From a virus, in the IMG/VR virus record IMGVR_UViG_3300032562_002517, positions 1 through 26,810 of that record: a stretch of 26,810 nt of DNA. One strand, written 5' to 3'. The notes below the pieces were generated by a model. It did no database searches. It worked only from the letters and a program-made list of their open reading frames with translations, and was not told the DNA's origin. The position numbers and the translations under genes were made by a program. Positions within the stretch are counted from its first letter, which is position 1. The number at the start of each line of letters is the position of its first letter. Below are positions 8,220 to 15,287 of this stretch, in pieces.

Positions 8220-9038
8220 TCATAATAATTCATCTATTGATTCTAAAACTGTTTTGGAAGGCTTCCATCCTAAACTCGTTAATTTACTGCATTCTAAATA
8301 CATGTCTTTAACTTGCACTATGTCATGAAATTCTGTGGGTTTCATCGTGCCTATCTTACTCTTTGAATTTAATTTTTGATGTATATGGCTTATGATTGTT
8401 TTAAACAATATTGGTTTTGCAGTAGAGCCTAAATTATATATTTCTCCGCTTTCTCCTTTATCTATTATAAATCTAAGACCGTCAATAACATCTTGCATAC
8501 GTACGAAATCCCTATAAAATTTTCCTCCGTGATAAAGATTAATGTCCCTGTCGTTCTTCATCTCGTCGATCAAATACTGTAGAGCGTTCTTCTTCTTCGA
8601 TACTTTGCCGTCTCCTTTGCCGATTACGTTACCAAGTCTTGTTATGGTGTACTTGATCTTGAACGTTTTGCAATAGGACTCGATCAGTTGCTCTGCTGCC
8701 AGTTTGGTGATCGAGTAGAATCCTTTTGGCTTGCAACAAGAAATCTCTCTTGCAGGCAACTCTACTTCGCCGTAAACGAACCAAGAACTAACGAAATGAA
8801 ACGTAACGTTGTTGTCCTTGTTTGCGTCCAATACTCTCATCAGGTGAATCAAGTTGGTGTTGATGTCCACGTAAGGATCCGTTAACACGTTGTAGTTGTC
8901 TACGGTACTAATTAGGTACAGTATAGCAGAGTTCTGTGGTACTGATAAGATTTCCCTCGGTACCACATTACACTCGTCTTTATATCTTTTACAGAACTCG
9001 GACCCTACGAACCCGGTTCCTCCGAATACTTCAATCAT
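8220..9038 (-). CDS. NAD-dependent epimerase/dehydratase/reductase (SDR)
   Basis: This 272-residue extended SDR follows the aminotransferase-fold dehydratase, and its start shares one base with that gene's stop (TAATG). GGTGFVG at 6-12 binds the dinucleotide, FVSSWFVYG at 82-90 holds the catalytic Ser, and YSITK at 108-112 gives Tyr108/Lys112. RLGNVIGKGD and FRDFVRMQD-type segments further on match sugar-nucleotide SDRs. Since it is coupled to an E1-like 3-dehydratase, it may reduce or epimerise the 4-keto-3-deoxy sugar product, as AscF/Abe-type enzymes do in dideoxyhexose pathways. That role is inferred from position. Confidence 0.83.
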   Translation of the reverse strand: MIEVFGGTGFVGSEFCKRYKDECNVVPREILSVPQNSAILYLISTVDNYNVLTDPYVDINTNLIHLMRVLDANKDNNVTFHFVSSWFVYGEVELPAREISCCKPKGFYSITKLAAEQLIESYCKTFKIKYTITRLGNVIGKGDGKVSKKKNALQYLIDEMKNDRDINLYHGGKFYRDFVRMQDVIDGLRFIIDKGESGEIYNLGSTAKPILFKTIISHIHQKLNSKSKIGTMKPTEFHDIVQVKDMYLECSKLTSLGWKPSKTVLESIDELL

Positions 9039-10324
9039 TATTTAAACTTTTTTACAACTTCTTCGATGTACTCGAACACTTCGTTTGTGTAGTGAGGTGC
9101 TGCGCCAATGAAGAATACTTTGTCTAATACTTTGTTAGCTTCCGGATAATTCTTATAGTCGTCCAAGAATGAATATCCTGGGTGCATTAAGATATTTCCA
9201 GCAAAATAGTTTCTGGTCTGTATCTTGTTCTCTTCCAAGAAAGCGACCAATCTGTGCTTCAACCCTGGTTCATCGCATATAAACGGAGTACCGAACCAAC
9301 AAGGATCGGCTTTGTCCAACTTACTTGGCGTTCTTAGATTAGGGATGTTATCAGTGAAGATCTTTTCCAGTCTTGTTTTAGCATCGCGTCTCTTTTGCTC
9401 CATTGTATCGAGCTTCTCTAACTGCTCCAATCCGATTGCGCCCTGTAGATCCAACGGTTTTAGGTTGTATCCCATTTCGCTGAACACATACTTGTGATCG
9501 ATGACACCGTCGTAGTTCTCTAACCATTTGTCGAATCTGTTACCGCAAGTACCGCAAGGCAATAAGTTAGCAGATCCAATACAGTAACAATCTCTGCCCC
9601 ACCAGCTGAGACTAACGAACAGCTTCTTCAACTCGTCGTCGTTAGAGCATACCATACCGCCTTCTCCAGTCGATATGTGATGCGCTGGGTAGAACGAATT
9701 AGAAAAGGCGATGTAGTACTCGCTCAAATATTTGTCGTCCCATTTTGATCCCAAACTATCGCAGTTATCGCCGATCAATTTTAAATCGTACTTCTCTGCT
9801 AACGCAATCAATCTGTCCATATTAGGTGGGTTACCCAACACAGGAGATACGAAGATACCTCTCGTCTTGTCTGTGATCTTTGCTTCTACTTGATCCAAGT
9901 CAAAGTTAAGTGTATCCCACTCGATGTCTACGAATACAGGTTTCAATCTGTGTTGATACAATACCGATACTGTTGTAGCGAATCCTACCGGAGATATAAT
10001 GATTTCATCATCGTCTGCCCAATTGAATCTTCTCTTTAAAGCTGCGATCAATATTAAGTTAGCAGAACTACCGGAGTTTACCATGTGAGAGTGCTTAACG
10101 TTGAATCTCTTGCTGAATCTGTTCTCGAACTTGTATACTTTTTCTCCTGTGGTAATCCACTTACCGTTCAAGAAACTTTCGATTGCGGCCTCGGTTTCTT
10201 TGTTGTCCCAATAAGGACCACTGTAATAAATTGGAGTAATACCGGGCGTAAAGTTCTTTGCATTATAAATGTAAGGAGCTACGTGGTTGCCTACCAACTC
10301 TTGTATGTTTTCTAATTTTATCAT
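9038..10324 (-). CDS. RfbH/E1-like nucleotide-sugar 3-dehydratase (PMP, [2Fe-2S])
   Basis: I start this 428-residue protein at MIKLENIQEL (10324), whose ATG overlaps the upstream TGA; a longer frame begins at 10372. It has the DegT/AHBA aminotransferase fold (NSGSSAN at 83-89, GDNCDSLGS at 185-193), but the PLP lysine site reads SFYPAHHISTGEGG (210-223) with His215/His216 in place of Lys. That is the hallmark of CDP-4-keto-6-deoxyglucose-3-dehydratase E1 (RfbH/DdhC/AscC). Cys188, Cys246 and Cys248 show the C-X57-C-X-C spacing I recall for the E1 iron-sulphur cluster, with Cys257/Cys260 candidates for the fourth ligand. It should remove the 3-OH of a 4-keto sugar, needing an E3-type reductase not seen here. 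Confidence 0.85.
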   Translation of the reverse strand: MIKLENIQELVGNHVAPYIYNAKNFTPGITPIYYSGPYWDNKETEAAIESFLNGKWITTGEKVYKFENRFSKRFNVKHSHMVNSGSSANLILIAALKRRFNWADDDEIIISPVGFATTVSVLYQHRLKPVFVDIEWDTLNFDLDQVEAKITDKTRGIFVSPVLGNPPNMDRLIALAEKYDLKLIGDNCDSLGSKWDDKYLSEYYIAFSNSFYPAHHISTGEGGMVCSNDDELKKLFVSLSWWGRDCYCIGSANLLPCGTCGNRFDKWLENYDGVIDHKYVFSEMGYNLKPLDLQGAIGLEQLEKLDTMEQKRRDAKTRLEKIFTDNIPNLRTPSKLDKADPCWFGTPFICDEPGLKHRLVAFLEENKIQTRNYFAGNILMHPGYSFLDDYKNYPEANKVLDKVFFIGAAPHYTNEVFEYIEEVVKKFK

Positions 10325-10992
10325 TTGTATGTTGGGTTGAATATGTAACACTCCAATCTTTCGATCATCCACGGTGCACTTTCGTCCTCTAATAAAAGAT
10401 CGCAGATCTTTTTATAAAATTCCCTAGGTCTCAATTTAGCGTGATCTCTTGTGATTCCAAAGTGTCCGCCTGGGATGAATTCGTACTCCTCTGGTTTAAA
10501 ACCTACAAATAATTTTTCCCAATATTCATCAACTTTTATGTTGTGAATTGTATCCTGTGGGTATCCGTTGCTCTTGCACGCAAGGACATTACCGCCTACG
10601 AAATGTTTTGATTTATTCAATTTCCACATTACGCCTCCCCTAGCAGAAGGAACAGTTATTGTATTAAAGTGAAATCCGTAGTACCCTCCGATTCGTAATT
10701 GGCACTTTATCTTTGAAAGATCACCGTTAACAACTTCAATTATGTCTTCCCAATGATCGAAAGGATAGTCCTGAGCAAAAAAAGTGATGTCGGACAAACT
10801 GTTGTACCTTTCGTAAAGGTGATTAAAAAACGTGTGAACGCACCTTCCTACGTTGGGCTCTATTTTAATTTCGTCGTCCCTTTGAGGTTCTTCGTCTCCC
10901 TTTCTGTACACTGTAATTTTAACATCAGAATTTATTTCTTCCAACCAATCCAAATAATTGTCATGAGCCGCTATCACCAATTCCTTTATCAT
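10321..10992 (-). CDS. DUF3431-like putative glycosyltransferase-associated protein
   Basis: This 223-residue protein most resembles DUF3431. The block NVGRCVHTFFNHLYERYN (47-64), followed by SDITFFAQDYPFDHWED (67-83), matches the family pattern in which a Gly-Arg and a Tyr-rich helix precede a strand ending in Q-x-x-P-F-x-H. Members occur in capsule and surface-glycan loci and are thought to be transferase-like; no activity is known to me. Its stop overlaps the E1-like start (ATGA), and its own start overlaps the GT2 stop by 4 bases. No signal peptide or membrane segment is visible. Confidence 0.65.
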   Translation of the reverse strand: MIKELVIAAHDNYLDWLEEINSDVKITVYRKGDEEPQRDDEIKIEPNVGRCVHTFFNHLYERYNSLSDITFFAQDYPFDHWEDIIEVVNGDLSKIKCQLRIGGYYGFHFNTITVPSARGGVMWKLNKSKHFVGGNVLACKSNGYPQDTIHNIKVDEYWEKLFVGFKPEEYEFIPGGHFGITRDHAKLRPREFYKKICDLLLEDESAPWMIERLECYIFNPTYK

Positions 10993-11642
10993 ATTGTATC
11001 GTATAGTGCGTTTTGCTTTTCCTGCCTCTTTATGTCTTTAGGATGAAATAAAGACCAATTTCCTTCGTCATCTGCAGGTAGATAGGTGTAAATCATACAA
11101 CCTTTTAATCTTTCATGAACCTTTCCTTCCCATCTAATGTCGCTCTTTTTCTTAACAACCCTAGTTTGGTAATCAGGATAGTTTATACGACCCTTAGAAT
11201 CTACCTGCCACCTCCACTTTGAAATGTGTTCCTTGGTTATTCCTGAGACCGTGTTGACTCTGGGAACGTGTAAGCACTCAAACACTGGGTTACTGGCCAA
11301 TAACTCCTTTAAATGGGTCATAAGCGCATTAGATGGGTACTCGTCAGCATCTATGAAGAAAATGTAATCCTTTTTGCACTCATCCATCAAATTATTTTTG
11401 AAGTCAGCGAAGTTCTTTTTTAGGGGAAATTTTATCCACCTAAACGAATAAGAATCTAACGATGCGTTAGACTCCCATTTTTTTACTGTCTCCAAAACTT
11501 TATCAGTCACTTTCTCTTCGTCGACTTGAACCACTATTTCGTCTTCGTCGTCTACAGCGTAATTGGTTAAGTTCCTTAAAAGTCTTTGCAATTCTTCGTG
11601 TTCATCGCACGCTGTTATTGCGTAAGATATTGAATTTTTCAT
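10989..11642 (-). CDS. Glycosyltransferase family 2 (WaaE/KdtX-like)
   Basis: This 217-residue compact GT2 enzyme has ISYAITACDEHEEL at 4-17 as the first strand, DEIVVQVDEEK at 34-44 as the nucleotide-binding region, and FFIDADEYPS at 95-104 as the metal-binding DXD motif. The later R-x-P-R-V-N and WEGKVHERL segments (about 174-182) match the WaaE/KdtX group, which adds glucose to lipooligosaccharide cores. No transmembrane segment is seen. The ATG overlaps the zinc-ribbon gene's TGA. Length is slightly under the usual ~250 residues, and acceptor identity is unknown. Confidence 0.82.
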   Translation of the reverse strand: MKNSISYAITACDEHEELQRLLRNLTNYAVDDEDEIVVQVDEEKVTDKVLETVKKWESNASLDSYSFRWIKFPLKKNFADFKNNLMDECKKDYIFFIDADEYPSNALMTHLKELLASNPVFECLHVPRVNTVSGITKEHISKWRWQVDSKGRINYPDYQTRVVKKKSDIRWEGKVHERLKGCMIYTYLPADDEGNWSLFHPKDIKRQEKQNALYDTI

Positions 11643-12091
11643 ATATCAAAAAGTTGAATGTAATCAACGGCCCCAAAAAAATCTTTATCGAAATCCTTTG
11701 TAGAATTCGGATCCGATTTGTGAGTTTGGCCTTTGTACTTAGGATGTCTTTTTTCTTGTTTGGTGAGAGGAACGCTCTTTGTTGCCCTCCACCTCCAATC
11801 TTCGACTCCCTTTCCAAAAGCATACACTGTTCCCTTTCCTTGAACGTTGATGGTCATTGGGTACCAAAATCTATCGAGCTCGTCCGTTTTCTTCAAATCC
11901 TTGTACAAGAGGGGGAAAGAATCGTCGTCCTCGTACTGTTCAAAATCAAATTCTCCCACTCGCATAATATCGTTGGTCTCAAATCCGCACGCCATGCAAG
12001 AGTATTTAAAATGAAATTCGTTTATCGGTTCCACGTTGCAGCACTCTTCTTGTTTGCACAACGGGCACGTGGTTAAATTGCTCTCAATCAT
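11639..12091 (-). CDS. Zinc-ribbon hypothetical protein in the glycosyltransferase operon
   Basis: I do not recognise this 150-residue protein. It has an N-terminal zinc ribbon with CPLC at 9-12 and CMAC at 32-35. The rest is acidic then basic (DDDSFPLLYKDLKKTDEL, about 55-72; WRWRATKSVP, about 99-108), with an aromatic-rich centre and no catalytic motif I can name. It overlaps the GT4 gene stop upstream and the GT2 start downstream (both ATGA), so it is co-translated with glycosyltransferases. A regulatory or scaffold role would be guesswork. Confidence 0.6.
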   Translation of the reverse strand: MIESNLTTCPLCKQEECCNVEPINEFHFKYSCMACGFETNDIMRVGEFDFEQYEDDDSFPLLYKDLKKTDELDRFWYPMTINVQGKGTVYAFGKGVEDWRWRATKSVPLTKQEKRHPKYKGQTHKSDPNSTKDFDKDFFGAVDYIQLFDI

Positions 12092-13398
12092 GATTGCACT
12101 TTTTCTTGTTTTGGAATTTGTATTTTTTTCAATTGAGGAAGCTTCAGTTCCATTTGCTTAGGAATTTTTTCCAAGTGAGGAACAAGTGCCTTCTTCATCT
12201 CTTCAAGCGAGAATAGAGTTTTTAACCTGTGCGCCTGTTGTTTTGCCTTTTCTTGATACTTTGGGTACTTTTCAAAAACGTCCCTTAAGAAATATTCTAC
12301 TTGTTTTATGTCGGGAGCGAACCAACCAGATTCTGGAATTAACATGTTCTCCACTACCGCTGATGGGTGGATCTGTCTTATTTGCCCTCCAACCATGCAA
12401 TTGAAATCAGCAGACAGAAAGTCAAGGTGTCCAGAATAAGCGGAAGCTATTATGGGTTTTTTAGAAAGGCTAAATTCCAATAATGGGCGCCCAAAACCCT
12501 CCCCCTTTGTTAAGCTGATCATTGCTTTCACTTTCTCATGATTATAGAGGTAATTCATGTCCTCGTCGTCCAACTCCCCGTGAATGAGGTACATGTTTGG
12601 AAGGTCCTTTGAATTTACACTCTTTCTTATCATGTCGATCTTTTCCAAAATGGAATCCCTGTCCATGATGCTTGCTCCGCCCCCTGATATTTTTAAAATC
12701 AATCCGGGTTTGTTTCTTTTGTTTTTGAATGTTTCCAAAAACAATTTTATTGTCAAACCCACGTTCTTTCTGTCCTCTCCCATATCACCCGGTAACCAAT
12801 GACCCACAACTAGATAATTAAAACTTTCCTTTATGCTGTCCAGCTTCGACACCAAATCAGTTTCTGGAATGTCTTTGTCCTCTACAAAGAAATATTTGTT
12901 TAAATCGACACCCTCAAAAAGCACTTCTATGGGTTTTGAAACTTTCACTTCCCTTGTTACTCGACCTTGGGGATCTTTTTCTTGAAAAGCAGACTGTTCG
13001 AACACGTTTTTTGCGTGTTGAGAGGACACTAAAGTTAAGTTCATTCTATTGATACCGTCCAACCAGCTTGGGTGGCATAGAGTGGTTTCTATTCCCGCTG
13101 TGACCCCAATGTTATGCTTTCCTATCGGTTGGAATTCGTTGGGCACAGTTATTTGACACCAAAGATCCGGTTGCCTTTTCAATTGACCGGTTGTGTTCAT
13201 TAGGGGTATTAACCAACCCCACTCCTCAATGTTATCTTCTATGTAACCCCATGGGGTAGCTCCCCACCTCTGGGGTAAAATTTCTATTTCCCAATCGTCT
13301 TTCTTTAATTCCCAAATTGCTTTTACAAAATCCCTACTGTGAGAAGAGTACCCACTGTAACAATCTATTGGCGCACTAATTACCGCATATTGTTTCAT
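12088..13398 (-). CDS. GT4/GT1-fold (GT-B) glycosyltransferase
   Basis: This 436-residue retaining GT-B enzyme uses a nucleotide sugar. The N-terminal acceptor half starts YAVISAPIDCYSGYSSHSRDF, with the Gly-rich loop at 15-18. The C-terminal donor half has VVGHWLPGDMGEDRKN at 197-212, ISGGG at 237-241 and the E-x7-E motif in KGEGFGRPLLE (Glu300/Glu308), the key catalytic and donor-binding residues of GT4. It sits 8 bases after the second GT4 gene and overlaps the zinc-ribbon start. The N-terminal pattern resembles phage GT4 proteins that start with a Tyr-Ser-Gly loop. Donor and linkage unknown. Confidence 0.85.
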   Translation of the reverse strand: MKQYAVISAPIDCYSGYSSHSRDFVKAIWELKKDDWEIEILPQRWGATPWGYIEDNIEEWGWLIPLMNTTGQLKRQPDLWCQITVPNEFQPIGKHNIGVTAGIETTLCHPSWLDGINRMNLTLVSSQHAKNVFEQSAFQEKDPQGRVTREVKVSKPIEVLFEGVDLNKYFFVEDKDIPETDLVSKLDSIKESFNYLVVGHWLPGDMGEDRKNVGLTIKLFLETFKNKRNKPGLILKISGGGASIMDRDSILEKIDMIRKSVNSKDLPNMYLIHGELDDEDMNYLYNHEKVKAMISLTKGEGFGRPLLEFSLSKKPIIASAYSGHLDFLSADFNCMVGGQIRQIHPSAVVENMLIPESGWFAPDIKQVEYFLRDVFEKYPKYQEKAKQQAHRLKTLFSLEEMKKALVPHLEKIPKQMELKLPQLKKIQIPKQEKVQS

Positions 13399-13406
13399 AT
13401 ATTTTT

Positions 13407-14792
13407 TTAATAAGTTAATGGATGGGGTATGCTCTTGGGCTTTAATTCTTCTATCTGAACGAATTCAAATTTATCCCTTGGTTTCCACTTTTCAAAAGTT
13501 TCGTTTATTCCGTCAATGATGTTCTTTGCCATCCATCTAGCACTCATCATGGATTCGTCAGAGGACACCCACTCCCTAGCGGATTTTCCCAATTCTTCGA
13601 ATTTAACTGGATCTTTTATTTTGATCTCCCACAGGGACACTATCTGATCTGCTATGTCCCTGAAATCCGCCCTATCGTCCCAAATGTAGGGCGTGGGTAT
13701 GGATCCAACCAAACTCATATTGCTAGGAAATACTGGAAACGCCCAATCCCCACACTTTTTGTACCTGCGGAAATGATTGGAAGGAATTTCCTTTGACGGC
13801 GAAAACCATTTGCCGGACTCGTCTTCGAATCTCATTTGATCCTGCATGCCGCCGGTTACGGTAGCTATTATGGGTTTTCCGCACATCATTCCTTCAGTGA
13901 GACTCAATCCCCAACCTTCGTTGGAAGACACAAGAGCAACAGCGTCGCAAATGTTGTACATCAAATTCATCTGGTCTACTGGCAAAACGTCTGAATTTAT
14001 GATAACGTTCTTGTGATCCTCGGAGCAAAGAAGATTTATAACCGCGGGAAGGTCAGTACCGTTTTCGTCCATGGGTTGTGTGTGCATGAGAAGTACACAC
14101 TTGTTTGCTTTTTCTTTTCCTATGATATCGCAAAATTTAGACCATGCAGCTATCAAATCCGAAACGCACTTTCTTCTTATGTTTCTTGCGTTATAGAATA
14201 GGACGAATTCAAACTCTCTGTCCTTAAACAATCTTCTTTTCATTTCGAGCATTTTATTGTGCTCGTCCGCCATGAATTCGTTAACCGGAAAGAAGTGCTT
14301 TTCGTTGATACCGTGAGGTACATATTTAATCACTTTATCTTTTGCTTTGTCTCCCAACACCATTTCGTTAATTACCTTTGTTTGTTTGGAAATGGCAAAT
14401 AAAGCATCGCAAGACTCGTAAAAAGATTTGTTATACATTGGCGCGGGGAGGTCATCCCAAATGTTCAAATAGATCATTGGAATTTCTCGTCTTATCTCAT
14501 TTTCCATTTGAAACAACCAAGTCCAATACCTTGGATCGGTGAACATCATAATGGCGTCGGGATTTTCCTGCTTTATGATGCTCCTTACCAGTTCTTGAGT
14601 ACCGTAACCGCTGATGGGGTATACAAACACGGAAGCGTCCGTGATTCCCATTATCTTGTTTGTGTCCTCGCAAATGTCCAACCTCTTTCCCTGGTCTGGG
14701 TGATTAATGGCGCCACCCAAATTCACCCAATTAAAAACATGGGAAGTGTTCACCACAATTTCCCTTGCCATCGTGGATATCCCAGATGTCAT
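13407..14792 (-). CDS. GT4-type glycosyltransferase, N-terminus separated by in-frame TGA
   Basis: This 461-residue GT-B enzyme has VSSNEGWGLSLTEGMMCGKP (288-307) containing the E-x7-E pair Glu292/Glu300, and IYLNIWDDLPAP in the acceptor half. The N-terminal segment from about residue 3 (GISTMAREIVVNT) is the usual loop after the first beta strand, but the strand itself is missing. It is encoded upstream in the same frame (14802-14891, KKILLLCDDI), separated by a TGA at 14802-14804. A GAGGA sequence 6 bases before ATG 14792 could start translation here, so a shortened protein is possible. Alternatively the TGA is read through. The enzyme ends 8 bases before the next GT4 gene. Confidence 0.8.
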   Translation of the reverse strand: MTSGISTMAREIVVNTSHVFNWVNLGGAINHPDQGKRLDICEDTNKIMGITDASVFVYPISGYGTQELVRSIIKQENPDAIMMFTDPRYWTWLFQMENEIRREIPMIYLNIWDDLPAPMYNKSFYESCDALFAISKQTKVINEMVLGDKAKDKVIKYVPHGINEKHFFPVNEFMADEHNKMLEMKRRLFKDREFEFVLFYNARNIRRKCVSDLIAAWSKFCDIIGKEKANKCVLLMHTQPMDENGTDLPAVINLLCSEDHKNVIINSDVLPVDQMNLMYNICDAVALVSSNEGWGLSLTEGMMCGKPIIATVTGGMQDQMRFEDESGKWFSPSKEIPSNHFRRYKKCGDWAFPVFPSNMSLVGSIPTPYIWDDRADFRDIADQIVSLWEIKIKDPVKFEELGKSAREWVSSDESMMSARWMAKNIIDGINETFEKWKPRDKFEFVQIEELKPKSIPHPLTY

Positions 14793-14801
14793 TCTGATTC
14801 C

Positions 14802-14891
14802 TCAAATGTCGTCACACAGGAGCAGGATTTTTTTCCTGTCTTCTCTCCTAATGTGACGACATATTAATTCATTTTTATTTGTTTCTGACAT
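14802..14891 (-). pseudogene. 5' piece of the GT4 gene (first Rossmann strand) ending in TGA
   Basis: ATG 14891 opens 29 codons (MSETNKNELICRHI ... KKILLLCDDI) and ends at TGA 14802-14804, exactly in frame with the GT4 gene at 14792. KKILLLCDDI is a textbook first strand of this phage GT4 type, which normally runs straight into R-x-x-S-G-x-x-T-M. Only four codons separate the TGA from the next ATG. The coding segment coincides with an elaborate inverted repeat (14806-14862). It may be a leader peptide, a recoding site, a pseudogenised start or an assembly artefact. Confidence 0.6.
14806..14862 (-). promoter_or_regulatory. Nested hairpin immediately before the GT4 in-frame TGA
   Basis: Left arm 14806-14816 (atgtcgtcaca) and right arm 14852-14862 are perfect 11-bp inverted repeats. 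Inside, 14818-14822 (aggag) pairs with 14845-14849 (ctcct), and 14823-14827 (cagga) pairs with 14834-14838 (tcctg) around a T6 loop. The mRNA would fold into a long stem that ends one base before the TGA. It is not followed by a T-run in the transcript direction, so it does not look like an intrinsic terminator. A translational control or recoding role is inference. Confidence 0.7.
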
Positions 14892-14945
14892 TTTAATATT
14901 TATTTATTAAATTTTTAGTTTTGCAATTTTAAAAATGATACCTAC

Positions 14946-15008
14946 TCATATAGATCCTATTTGGTACTTTCCTGCAATTTCTATTTGATATACTACGAAA
15001 TTAAACAT
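14946..15008 (-). pseudogene. Possible GIY-YIG endonuclease N-terminal remnant
   Basis: A 20-codon frame starts at ATG 15008, overlapping the ribbon-helix-helix stop, and ends at TGA 14946. VVYQIEIAGKYQIGSI resembles the spacing of a GIY-YIG core (V-Y-x ... K-Y-x-I-G-S), after which the frame stops. The sequence to 14892 is AT-rich and holds no other gene. The similarity is short, so this could be chance. Confidence 0.3.
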
Positions 15009-15226
15009 TATTTAACTAGCCCTGGATTTTCTGATCCTGTGTAATAAACGTTAATTTGGTTGTAAATTCTTTTTCTGAACTCTCCGTCTGTCATGTAGAG
15101 GTACAGGGTTCTTTCCACCACCTCTTGCAAGTTCATCTTAGACTTTATGCATGTAACTTTGAAATCTTCGTAAAGAGTCTCTGGTATCTTCAGGGACGTT
15201 GTCGCTTTTTTTGTTTTTGGTATCAT
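15008..15226 (-). CDS. Ribbon-helix-helix (Arc/MetJ-type) DNA-binding protein
   Basis: I start at MIPKTKKATTSLKIPETL (15226), giving 72 residues; a frame to 15370 would add an unlikely N-terminus that overlaps the nuclease gene. Residues 7-14 (KATTSLKI) form the strand and ETLYEDFKVTCIKSKMNLQEVVERTLYLYM (15-44) the two helices of a ribbon-helix-helix fold, which dimerises and binds an operator. An AATATTTATT-type motif (15240-15248) ends 13 bases upstream of the ATG. It could be a phage transcriptional repressor; target unknown. Confidence 0.7.
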   Translation of the reverse strand: MIPKTKKATTSLKIPETLYEDFKVTCIKSKMNLQEVVERTLYLYMTDGEFRKRIYNQINVYYTGSENPGLVK

Positions 15227-15239
15227 TGTTCTGTTTTCC

Positions 15240-15248
15240 AATAAATAT
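15240..15248 (-). promoter_or_regulatory. ATATTTATT motif before the ribbon-helix-helix gene
   Basis: Coding-strand ATATTTATT lies 13 bases before ATG 15226. It also supports choosing 15226 over 15370 as the gene start. Confidence 0.35.
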
Positions 15249-15287
15249 CTACAGAAATGCGTAAATATATTTGGATATACAAAAAAT

